A stretch of DNA of 12,792 nucleotides, from assembly GCA_035281845.1 (NCBI GenBank), contig DATEVL010000149.1:1-12792 (forward strand). Reading direction: 5' to 3'. The position numbers and the translations under genes are program-made. Each line of letters starts with the position of its first letter. The stretch's first letter is position 1. Under the pieces are notes generated by a model. It worked only from the letters and a program-made list of their open reading frames with translations, was not told the DNA's origin and made no database searches. This DNA comes from DATEVL01 sp035281845 (lineage in GTDB: Bacteria; Chloroflexota; Anaerolineae; Anaerolineales; E44-bin32). Shown here in pieces: positions 6,828 through 12,476 of the stretch.

Positions 6828-6846
6828 CTTTACGGAAACTACATCT
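6828..6846 (+). promoter_or_regulatory. Candidate response-regulator operator upstream of the SHOCT genes
   Basis: CTTTACGGAAACTACAT agrees at 14 of 17 positions with the element upstream of the PepSY-like gene. It has the same 11-bp spacing of half-sites (CTTTAC and CTACAT). It is flanked by CGCGAA (6821) and TTCGCG (6846), a six-base inverted pair. It begins 22 bases after the kinase stop codon. Confidence 0.45.
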
Positions 6847-6942
6847 TCGCGACGCTCTGGCTTTGAGCTTCCACTCCACAATGGGGTCGACGTTGGATCC
6901 GGCGTAGTTCGAAATCCGCCGCTTCGTCAAGGAGAGTGTGCC

Positions 6943-7212
6943 ATGGGTTGGATGATGGGAGGATCGGGTTTCGGCTTCGGCACCTTGGGGCTGATGGGAA
7001 GCATTCTCAACCTGGTCGTCACGGTCGGGCTGCTCGTATTGATCGTCCTGTCGGTGGTCTGGCTGGCGCGAAGCCTCGGCCTGGGTGGGGGCGCGCGGTC
7101 CGCTCGGGTGCTGGCCGGCACGTCGTTGCCGCGCGAGATTCTGCAATCCCGCTACGCCCGAGGAGAAATCACGCGGGAACAGTATCAGGGAATGCTGTCG
7201 GACTTGAGCTGA
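6943..7212 (+). CDS. Small membrane protein with C-terminal SHOCT motif (first of two)
   Basis: The product is 89 residues. ATG 6943 follows GGAGAG (6931), and the leader GGAGAGTGTGCCATG resembles GGAGTGTGAGCCATG of the PepSY-like gene. The N-terminus is Met/Gly-rich (MGWMMGGSGFGFGTLGLMG) and is followed by one membrane helix (about 20-43) and a short basic linker. It ends in a SHOCT motif (62-88, PREILQSRYARGEITREQYQ and onward). SHOCT motifs are short C-terminal helical hairpins found on many small prokaryotic membrane proteins; their molecular role is poorly known, with proposed roles in oligomerisation or protein contact. The location right after the kinase and the shared operator-like element suggest control by this two-component system. 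Confidence 0.85.
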   Translation: MGWMMGGSGFGFGTLGLMGSILNLVVTVGLLVLIVLSVVWLARSLGLGGGARSARVLAGTSLPREILQSRYARGEITREQYQGMLSDLS

Positions 7213-7272
7213 CGGCTTCGACGACGGCCATCCGGTTGTCGGCCGCGGCGGACGTGCCCGGGAGGGATTGAA

Positions 7273-7503
7273 ATGATGGGGTTAGGGATGGGTTTTGGTC
7301 TGTTGCTCTTTCTGCTGTTCTCGGTCCTTCTGGTCTTGGGAGCGGTTTGGCTCGTCCGAGCGGTCTTCCCCGGAGCAGCCTCCCAGCCAGGAGCCTCACC
7401 ACGGGCGGATTCCAGCACTCGCCAGGTGCTGGACCAGCGCTATGCCAGGGGCGAGATCTCGAAGGATGAATACGACAGAATCCGAAAGGATCTCGAGGTG
7501 TGA
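7273..7503 (+). CDS. Small membrane protein with C-terminal SHOCT motif (second of two)
   Basis: The product is 76 residues; GGGAGGG (7260-7266) precedes ATG 7273 by six bases. Residues 8-30 are a membrane helix with a Met/Gly start (MMGLGMGFG). A Pro/Ser linker follows. Residues 48-74 are a SHOCT motif (TRQVLDQRYARGEISKDEYD and onward), sharing RYARGEI with the first copy. The 60-base gap from the first SHOCT gene has no evident promoter or terminator, so the two are probably cotranscribed. The pair looks like diverged paralogues with the same layout: Met-rich tip, one helix, SHOCT tail. Confidence 0.85.
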   Translation: MMGLGMGFGLLLFLLFSVLLVLGAVWLVRAVFPGAASQPGASPRADSSTRQVLDQRYARGEISKDEYDRIRKDLEV

Positions 7504-7530
7504 TCGGGTAGGGCGATCGGGCGCCGGGAG

Positions 7531-7588
7531 GGGCGAAGCACCCTGAGGGAATATTGCCAGGTTCTCAGTCCGCCAGGGTGCTTCGCCC
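7531..7588. repeat. 15-bp perfect inverted repeat (58-bp element) between SHOCT and moaA genes
   Basis: GGGCGAAGCACCCTG (7531-7545) and CAGGGTGCTTCGCCC (7574-7588) are perfect inverse complements around a 28-base spacer. An alternative inner pairing CTGAG/CTCAG (7543/7564) also exists. No T-run follows. The core GCGAAGCACCC recurs at 12483-12493. It may be a dispersed REP-like element that also serves as a transcript 3' end. Confidence 0.7.
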
Positions 7589-7596
7589 GCGTAGTC

Positions 7597-7625
7597 TTGT
7601 TAGAGACTGGGCGCTATGTTACGAT
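7597..7625 (+). promoter_or_regulatory. Possible moaA promoter
   Basis: TTGTTA (7597-7602) and TACGAT (7620-7625) are separated by 17 bases, each matching four of six consensus positions. Initiation would fall about five to seven bases before the moaA ATG, giving a nearly leaderless mRNA, which agrees with the lack of a ribosome site there. Confidence 0.35.
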
Positions 7626-7637
7626 GACAAGACGCTT

Positions 7638-8648
7638 ATGATTGAGCAGCCGCTCGACACCCTGCGACGCCCTCTGCGCGACCTGCGGATCTCGGTCACC
7701 GACCGCTGCAACTTCCGCTGCGTCTACTGCATGCCCAAAGAAGTCTTCGGACGTGACCATCCCTTCCTGCCGCGCACCGAGTTGCTCACCTTCGAGGAAC
7801 TTGAGCGGGCGGCGCGTCTCTTCGCCCGTCTGGGCGTGACCAAGATCCGGTTGACCGGCGGCGAGCCGCTGTTGCGGCGCGACCTGGAGAAGCTGGTGGC
7901 GATCCTGGCGCCGTTGCCAGGGGTCGACCTGACCCTGACGACCAACGGTTCGCTCCTGGCGGAAAAGGCCCAGCGGCTCCGGCAGGCCGGCCTGCAGAGG
8001 GTCTCCGTGAGTCTGGACGCCATCGACGATGATACGTTCATGAAGATGAACGACGTCGATTTCCCGGTGCGCCGCGTCCTGGAGGGAATCGACGCCGCCC
8101 TGGCCGCCGGGCTGACGCCGCTCAAGGTCAATATGGTCGTCAAGCGCGGTCTTAACGAGCACAGCCTGCTGCCGATGGCCGAGCACTTTCGCGGGACGGG
8201 CGTCGTCCTGCGCTTCATCGAATACATGGACGTCGGCGCGACCAACGGCTGGCGGCTCGATCAGGTCGTGCCGGCCGTCGAGATCATCAAACGCATCGAG
8301 GCGGTCCATCCTCTCGAACCGCTCGAGGCGAACTACCGCGGGGAGGTGGCCCATCGCTACCGCTACCGCGACGGCGCCGGCGAGATCGGGTTGATCGCCT
8401 CGGTCAGCCAGCCCTTCTGCGGCGCCTGCACCCGTGCGCGGCTTTCGGCGGACGGGCAGGTGTTTCTGTGCCTGTTCGCCGCGCAAGGCTTCGACTTGCG
8501 GGCACGCCTGCGCTCCGATGTTTCTGACGATGCGCTGGAGGCCGAGCTGGCCGGGTTGTGGCGCGGTCGCACGGACCGCTATTCCGAGATTCGCAGCGCC
8601 GCCACAGCCGGGTTGCCGCGGGTCGAGATGTCCTACATCGGGGGTTGA
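7638..8648 (+). CDS. moaA: GTP 3',8-cyclase MoaA (molybdenum cofactor synthesis)
   Basis: MoaA is a radical-SAM enzyme that rearranges GTP into the cyclised precursor from which MoaC makes cyclic pyranopterin monophosphate. This protein is 336 residues from ATG 7638, the usual family length. The radical-SAM cluster is C24-NFR-C28-VY-C31 within TDRCNFRCVYCMP, followed by LTGGEPLLRRDL. The C-terminal second 4Fe-4S cluster has PFCGACTRARLSADGQVFLC, and the chain ends with the characteristic Gly-Gly (YIGG). An in-frame CTG/TTG extension upstream to 7554 runs into the inverted repeat and looks spurious. No Shine-Dalgarno is visible before ATG 7638. No other Moco gene is in the window, so the rest of the pathway must lie elsewhere. 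Confidence 0.95.
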   Translation: MIEQPLDTLRRPLRDLRISVTDRCNFRCVYCMPKEVFGRDHPFLPRTELLTFEELERAARLFARLGVTKIRLTGGEPLLRRDLEKLVAILAPLPGVDLTLTTNGSLLAEKAQRLRQAGLQRVSVSLDAIDDDTFMKMNDVDFPVRRVLEGIDAALAAGLTPLKVNMVVKRGLNEHSLLPMAEHFRGTGVVLRFIEYMDVGATNGWRLDQVVPAVEIIKRIEAVHPLEPLEANYRGEVAHRYRYRDGAGEIGLIASVSQPFCGACTRARLSADGQVFLCLFAAQGFDLRARLRSDVSDDALEAELAGLWRGRTDRYSEIRSAATAGLPRVEMSYIGG

Positions 8649-8653
8649 ACCGT

Positions 8654-8785
8654 GGGGCGGGCACAAGGGCCCGCCCCTACGTCAACGTGGCCACCCCGAT
8701 ACGGCCGATGTAGGGGCAACCTTTGTGGTTTCCCCGATGGCTGAGGATGAGTCAAAGGGCGGGCACAAGCCCCGCCCCTATGTCA
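8654..8785. repeat. Cluster of three related dispersed palindromic repeats
   Basis: Copy A (8655-8684) reads GGGCGGGCACAAGGGCCCGC followed by CCCTACGTCA. Copy C (8757-8785) is nearly identical in the same direction, with one short indel. Copy B (8707-8739, GTAGGGGCAACCTTTGTGG and onward) is a degenerate copy in the reverse direction. Each is self-complementary around a CACAAG/CTTTGTG centre. No gene is involved. Such GGGGC-CACAA-GCCCC palindromes are in my experience common between genes of high-GC environmental bacteria. Confidence 0.7.
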
Positions 8786-8939
8786 CCTCGACACGTTCCA
8801 CCAACGACCTGGGACTCGCGAGGAAGGGCGGCAGCAGAGAAGGCGGAGTTCAGGATGAACCCGCTGGGCGGGGCGATAACCTCGGGGCAGCGAAGGGACA
8901 GCGAACGACCCCGTCGCCTGGTCGTAGGGTGCCCGTGAG
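8786..8939. other. Non-coding spacer upstream of the SWIM-unit promoter
   Basis: About 150 bases with no convincing gene, hairpin or repeat. Open frames here lack ribosome sites and protein-like composition. Confidence 0.5.
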
Positions 8940-8968
8940 TTGACTCCGCCAGGTCCCCCGGCTATACT
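8940..8968 (+). promoter_or_regulatory. Sigma70-type promoter of the leader-peptide/SWIM unit
   Basis: TTGACT (8940-8945) and TATACT (8963-8968) are separated by exactly 17 bases, each with five of six consensus positions. This is the best promoter in the window. Initiation near 8975 would give a ~20-base leader before the short ORF's start codon. Confidence 0.7.
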
Positions 8969-8995
8969 AGGTGTACGAGTCAGGAGGGCCCCGCT

Positions 8996-9049
8996 ATGCG
9001 GGTGGCCGCACGACAATCTGGCTTCGCCGTTGAAAGGCACGCAGCCTAG
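8996..9049 (+). CDS. Putative 17-residue leader peptide
   Basis: The ORF encodes MRVAARQSGFAVERHAA. A full AGGAGG (8982-8987) lies eight bases before the ATG, the strongest ribosome site in this part of the window. The ATG sits in the tip of a small hairpin (CCCCGC-TAT-GCGGG, 8989-9002) and the TAG stop falls in the loop of the intrinsic terminator that follows. A ribosome on the last codons or the stop would cover the terminator stem, as in attenuators. No run of a single amino acid indicates a signal; Ala and Arg are the commonest residues. It could instead be a stand-alone microprotein, or chance. Confidence 0.5.
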   Translation: MRVAARQSGFAVERHAA

Positions 9050-9072
9050 CCGCTTGCGTGCCTTTTTGTTTT
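9033..9072 (+). terminator. Intrinsic terminator upstream of the SWIM gene
   Basis: AAAGGCACGCA (9033-9043) pairs perfectly with TGCGTGCCTTT (9055-9065) around an 11-base loop. The stem is followed by TTTTT-G-TTTT (9063-9072). It would stop transcription from the promoter at 8940 before the SWIM gene unless read through, giving a ~95-base RNA. Confidence 0.85.
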
Positions 9073-9094
9073 CCAACCCGACGAAGGAGCTGCC

Positions 9095-9340
9095 ATGGAT
9101 TATGGGATGATCGGCAAGATCGAGAAGGCCAAGCGCTACGCCGAGGAGCGAACTCGCATTCACTTCGAATCTTTCCGTGCCACGTTCGACGGAGAGAACA
9201 ACCCCCACACCGTCGAATTCCAGGCCGGCTCCTGGAAGTGCGACTGTGATTTCTTCCTCCACCGCGGCGTGTGCAGTCACAGCATGGCGCTCGAGCGGAT
9301 TCTGGAGGGGATGCTGCCGGTGATGGCCGCTGCCGATTGA
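9095..9340 (+). CDS. Small stand-alone SWIM zinc-finger protein
   Basis: The protein is 81 residues; AAGGAG (9084-9089) lies five bases before the ATG. The SWIM motif is complete: C49-D-C51, eight residues, C60-S-H62, the CxCxnCxH zinc-binding pattern (SWKCDCDFFLHRGVCSHSMA). The N-terminal ~30 residues are charged and helical (MIGKIEKAKRYAEER), and a beta-like stretch HTVEFQAGSWKCDC leads into the finger. SWIM fingers occur in bacterial SNF2 helicases, plant transposase-derived factors and recombination proteins, where they bind DNA or protein. Here no other domain is attached, so the partner or target is unknown. The gene lies between two terminators in an isolated unit, downstream of a candidate leader-peptide attenuator. 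Confidence 0.88.
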   Translation: MDYGMIGKIEKAKRYAEERTRIHFESFRATFDGENNPHTVEFQAGSWKCDCDFFLHRGVCSHSMALERILEGMLPVMAAAD

Positions 9341-9360
9341 GCCTGGCTCGTTCAACTTGT

Positions 9361-9404
9361 CGGGCGCGCTGTGCGAGGCTGAAGCGCGCCCGGTTTTCTT
9401 TTTG
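9361..9404 (+). terminator. Intrinsic terminator after the SWIM gene
   Basis: CGGGCGCGCT (9361-9370) and AGCGCGCCCG (9383-9392) form a perfect 10-bp GC-rich stem with a 12-base loop, followed by GTTTTCTTTTTG. It closes the SWIM unit 20 bases after its stop codon. Confidence 0.9.
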
Positions 9405-9411
9405 CCCGGAA

Positions 9412-9420
9412 TGGTAGAAT
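9412..9420 (+). promoter_or_regulatory. Extended -10 promoter of the flippase-like/FAD operon
   Basis: TGG-TAGAAT forms an extended -10 (TGn plus a five-of-six -10 hexamer). No clear -35 is present, which is tolerated with an extended -10. It lies directly after the SWIM terminator, where a new promoter is needed. Confidence 0.45.
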
Positions 9421-9427
9421 CATCCTA

Positions 9428-9452
9428 CGGCGGGGTGCGCGAAGCCCCGCCG
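9428..9452 (+). promoter_or_regulatory. 5' leader hairpin of the flippase-like operon
   Basis: CGGCGGGG (9428-9435) and CCCCGCCG (9445-9452) form a perfect 8-bp stem around a nine-base loop. It begins at the expected transcript start and ends eight bases before the GGAG ribosome site. No T-run follows, so termination is unlikely. Confidence 0.55.
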
Positions 9453-9468
9453 CTTGTTTGGAGACGAC

Positions 9469-10482
9469 GTGCGCCGCTGGCAGCTATGGTTGGGTCTGGC
9501 GATCAGCGTAGCGTTCCTGGCGCTGGCCGCCCGCAACCTGCACTGGCCTGAGGTCGCCCAGGCGCTACGGCAGGCCGATTATCCGTGGCTGATCCCAGGC
9601 GTGGCCGTCTACCTCGTCGGTGTGCTGGTCCGCTCCTGGCGCTGGCACTACCTGCTGCGTCCGATCAAGGACGTTCCTTCGAGCAAGCTCTTTCCGGTCA
9701 TGGCCATCGGATACTTCGGCAACAATGTCTTCCCCATACGAGCCGGGGAGCTCCTGCGCATCTATCTGCTCAAGCTGTTCTTCGCCATCCCGATGTCGGC
9801 CGGCTTGGCCACCATCCTGGTGGAGCGGGCGTTCGACGGGATCGTCATGCTGGGTTTCGTCTTCCTCAATCTGCCGCGTCTCTCGAACTTGAGCACCAAC
9901 CCTCAGGTCAGTGCGACCCTGCGGGCGCTGGCCGTCGGGGGAGCGGTCGTCTTCTTGGGTGCGACGTTGGTTTTGATCATCCTGGCCCTTTTCCCTGAGC
10001 GATCGGCGGCGTTGGCCCAGGTCGGCATCGACCGCGTTCTGCCGGGGCGCATGCGCCCCCGTGCCCGCCAACTTTTCGACCAGTTTCTTGTCGGGCTGGG
10101 CGCGCTCCGCTCGCCGGTCGATGTCTTGATGATCCTGGGCACGTCGATCCTGATCTGGCTGCTCGAAACACTGAAATACTGGTTCGTCATGCACGCCTTC
10201 CCCTTCCAGGTCAGCTTTTTCGTCCTGATGTTGATGAACGGCATCGTCAACCTGGCGACCACCCTGCCTTCGGCGCCAGGTTACCTCGGCACCTTCGACG
10301 CCCCCGGCATCGCCGTCCTGGAGGGCTCCGGAGTCTCCGCCGCCCTCGCCGCCGGTTACACCTTCGTCCTGCATGCGGCGTTGTGGCTGCCCATCACGTT
10401 GTTGGGAGGCTACTATCTCCTGCGAACCGGCCTCAGCCTGCGGACGATCCAGTCCGAAGCTCGTCGGGAGCAGCGAGGATGA
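9469..10482 (+). CDS. UPF0104 / lysylphosphatidylglycerol-synthase-like multi-pass membrane protein (flippase-like)
   Basis: The protein is 337 residues from GTG 9469 (GGAG at 9460, five bases before); a TTG at 9454 is the only earlier option. The protein has about eight hydrophobic segments. Family landmarks are R-S-W-R-W-H-Y-L-L (55-63), GNNVFPIRAGELLRIYLLK (84-102), VERAFDG (118-124) and, near the C-terminus, LPSAPGYLGTFDAPG. These define the membrane domain related to the flippase part of MprF, here without the aminoacyl-transferase domain. Stand-alone members are thought to move lipids or lipid-linked sugars across the membrane. The substrate here is unknown. The stop overlaps the next ATG, so it is coupled to the FAD oxidoreductase, which suggests work on a common lipid or glycan product. 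Confidence 0.88.
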   Translation: MRRWQLWLGLAISVAFLALAARNLHWPEVAQALRQADYPWLIPGVAVYLVGVLVRSWRWHYLLRPIKDVPSSKLFPVMAIGYFGNNVFPIRAGELLRIYLLKLFFAIPMSAGLATILVERAFDGIVMLGFVFLNLPRLSNLSTNPQVSATLRALAVGGAVVFLGATLVLIILALFPERSAALAQVGIDRVLPGRMRPRARQLFDQFLVGLGALRSPVDVLMILGTSILIWLLETLKYWFVMHAFPFQVSFFVLMLMNGIVNLATTLPSAPGYLGTFDAPGIAVLEGSGVSAALAAGYTFVLHAALWLPITLLGGYYLLRTGLSLRTIQSEARREQRG

Positions 10483-11843
10483 AGGTTGCCATTGTAGGGG
10501 CCGGTGCCGGAGGCCTGGCGGCGGCCTACGACCTGGCACGCCTCGGTCACACCGTCACCGTATTTGAAGCCGACGACCATGTGGGCGGACTGGCCGCCGG
10601 TTTCCGCGAGCCGAACTGGGAATGGTCGGTCGAGCGCTACTACCATCACTGGTTCGCCAGCGATCAGGCCATCCTCGGCCTGATCGACGAACTCGGCTGG
10701 CGCGACCGCGTCCGCTTCCCCTGGCCCTCGACCGCGGTCTACCACGATGGCCGCTTCTACATGCTCGATGCGCCGCTGTCCGCCGCCGCCCCCAGGTGGC
10801 CCTGGTTGGACCGGTTGCCCGCGGCCGGCACGCTGGCGCGCGGCGTCCACCTGCTGCGGTTCCCGGCTCTCAACCTCATCGACAAGATCCGCTACGGCCT
10901 GGCGGGGGCCTACCTCCTGGTCACGCCGCGTTGGCAAGCTTTCGAGCGGACGACGGCGGCTGCCTGGTTGGCGAAGTGGATGGGGGGGCGCACCTATCGG
11001 CTACTGTGGCAGCCCTTGCTCGAAGGGAAGTTCGGCCCGCACTACCGCGAGGTCAACATGGCCTGGTTCTGGGCGCGGGTGAAAGCCCGTACGCCGCGCC
11101 TCGGCACTTTCGTCGGCGGATTCCAGGCGTTCATGGACGCGTTGGCGGCCGAAGTGAGCGAGCGGGGCGTCGAGATCCGCTTGCGAACCCCGGTGGAGAA
11201 GATCGAAAGAAACGCGGAGGGGCTTCGACTCGTGACGCGGGAGACGGCGGGGGCCTACGACCGTTGTCTGGTGACGACCTCGCCTTCCCTCCTGGCGAGG
11301 ATGACCCCATCGCTCCCGCCGGATTATCTTGAGGGGCTGCGGTCGTTGCGGGCGATGGGGGCGGTCGTGATGGTGCTTGCCTTGCGACATCGTCTCTCCG
11401 AGCAGGGCGTCTACTGGCACAATCTTCCCAAGTCGGCGGGCTTTCCCTTCCTGGCGCTCGTCGAACACACGAACTTCCTGGCGGCGGAACACTTCGGCGG
11501 GGACCACATCGTCTATCTTGGCGACTATTTGGATCCGGATCACGAGTACTTCTCCCTCACGCAGGAACAACTGCTGGAACGGTTCCTGCCCTCGCTGCCG
11601 CGCTTCAATCCGCGCTTCGAGCCGGGATGGGTGCGCCGCGTCTGGCTGTTCCGGACGCCCTACGCACAGCCCATCCCGCCGGTGAACCACTCGCGTTCGA
11701 TACCTGCCCTGCGGACACCGGTGGCCGGCCTGTGGCTGGCGAGCATGAGCCAGGTCTATCCCTGGGACCGCGGCACCAACTTCGCCGTCGAGGTCGCCCG
11801 GCGGGCGGTGCGGCAGATGCTCGACGAATCGCCGACCTCGTGA
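10479..11843 (+). CDS. FAD-dependent amine-oxidase-family oxidoreductase
   Basis: The protein is 454 residues; its ATG overlaps the preceding stop. The N-terminus is a Rossmann FAD-binding fold: VAIVGAGAGGLAAAYDLARL with the dinucleotide motif at 7-12, E30 at the end of the second strand to bind ribose, and DHVGGLAAGF as the amine-oxidase signature. The C-terminal half returns to the FAD with GLWLASMSQVYPWDRGTNFA. Aromatic and histidine-rich residues (ERYYHHWF, 52-59) lie near the flavin in such enzymes. The family covers protoporphyrinogen oxidases, phytoene desaturases and UDP-galactopyranose-mutase-like proteins. This branch is often found next to sugar and lipid-transfer genes, and none of the specific activities can be assigned here. 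It is coupled on both sides by 4-base overlaps. Confidence 0.88.
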   Translation: MKVAIVGAGAGGLAAAYDLARLGHTVTVFEADDHVGGLAAGFREPNWEWSVERYYHHWFASDQAILGLIDELGWRDRVRFPWPSTAVYHDGRFYMLDAPLSAAAPRWPWLDRLPAAGTLARGVHLLRFPALNLIDKIRYGLAGAYLLVTPRWQAFERTTAAAWLAKWMGGRTYRLLWQPLLEGKFGPHYREVNMAWFWARVKARTPRLGTFVGGFQAFMDALAAEVSERGVEIRLRTPVEKIERNAEGLRLVTRETAGAYDRCLVTTSPSLLARMTPSLPPDYLEGLRSLRAMGAVVMVLALRHRLSEQGVYWHNLPKSAGFPFLALVEHTNFLAAEHFGGDHIVYLGDYLDPDHEYFSLTQEQLLERFLPSLPRFNPRFEPGWVRRVWLFRTPYAQPIPPVNHSRSIPALRTPVAGLWLASMSQVYPWDRGTNFAVEVARRAVRQMLDESPTS

Positions 11844-12349
11844 AAGCACGTAGCAAGACGCAGGCGATGCGCCTGCTGGATGGCCGCGGCATTGTCTACG
11901 AAGAGATCGTCTTCCCCCAAGAGATCCACGACGCACTCGGCGTGGCGGTCTACGCCGACATGCCGCCGCAGGCGGTCTACAAGACTCTGGTCGTCCTGGC
12001 GGAGCCGCCGACGGCGCGCCCGGCGCTGATCCTCGAGCCGGCCGACGCCGCTCTCGATCTCAAGCTTGCCGCGCGGGGCATGGGTGTAAAGCGCGTCGAG
12101 ATGGCGAGCCAAGCCGAGGCCGAACGGCTCAGCGGTCTGCAAGTCGGAGGCATTTCGGCGCTGGCGTTGACTCACCTGCGATGGCCGGTGTTCCTCGATC
12201 GTCGGGCCGAATCGTTGGATCGCATCGTGGTCAGCGCCGGGCAGCGCGGCCGAAACCTCCGCCTGCGTGTCGTCGATTTCATGGAGTTGACCGGCGCCCA
12301 TTGGATCGACGCGGCGCGGGAAGCCGAGGCTCGCGACCCCCAGCCGTGA
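11840..12349 (+). CDS. ybaK: YbaK/EbsC-family aminoacyl-tRNA deacylase (Cys-tRNA(Pro) type)
   Basis: The protein is 169 residues from GTG 11840, overlapping the FAD-gene stop as GTGA. The frame is open upstream inside that gene, but the family's first helix and strand (AMRLLDGRGIVYEEIVFP) begin at residue 9. Catalytic and binding landmarks are K48 in VYKTLVVL, LDLKLAARGMGVKRV (72-86), QVGGIS (101-106) and LDRIVVSAGQRGRNL (126-140), with a C-terminal LTGA. YbaK-type proteins hydrolyse mischarged tRNA, classically Cys-tRNA(Pro), after release from ProRS. Related ProX and EbsC proteins differ in specificity, so the exact tRNA is not certain. Its link to the membrane/FAD pair looks like shared transcription more than shared function. 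Confidence 0.88.
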   Translation: MKARSKTQAMRLLDGRGIVYEEIVFPQEIHDALGVAVYADMPPQAVYKTLVVLAEPPTARPALILEPADAALDLKLAARGMGVKRVEMASQAEAERLSGLQVGGISALALTHLRWPVFLDRRAESLDRIVVSAGQRGRNLRLRVVDFMELTGAHWIDAAREAEARDPQP

Positions 12350-12397
12350 CCTCGTGGGTACCCAGAGGTCTGTTGAATGGGCGAGCCTCTCAGCGGA

Positions 12398-12440
12398 AGC
12401 CCCTCTGTACTTGGGGTGCTGCTCGAGGCAGAGGGGGGCT
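12398..12440. repeat. Imperfect hairpin after the ybaK-like gene
   Basis: AGCCCCTCTG (12398-12407) pairs with CAGAGGGG plus GGCT (12429-12440) with a two-base bulge across a 21-base loop. No T-run follows. It is the first strong structure after the operon and may mark its transcript end. Confidence 0.4.
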
Positions 12441-12476
12441 ATCCCTCCGCTGCGCTGCGGGATGCGCGCAAGCCCG

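Noticed and set aside
7531..7588. Terminal inverted repeats of an insertion sequence or MITE
   Set aside because: There is no transposase between or beside them, the interior is only 28 bases, and no flanking target duplication is visible.
8434..8943. 169-codon plus-strand frame over the 3' end of moaA and the repeat cluster
   Set aside because: It overlaps moaA in another frame, runs through non-coding repeats and has no ribosome site or domain.
8975..9072. Small SRP RNA (4.5S) or known riboswitch
   Set aside because: The size and the terminator fit, but the conserved GGUCAGG...GGAAGCAGCC type SRP loop is absent, and I recognise no cobalamin, TPP, SAM, fluoride, ZTP or guanidine consensus.
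8783..9355. 190-codon minus-strand frame opposite the SWIM unit
   Set aside because: It lies antisense to the promoter, terminator and SWIM gene, and shows no domain or ribosome site.
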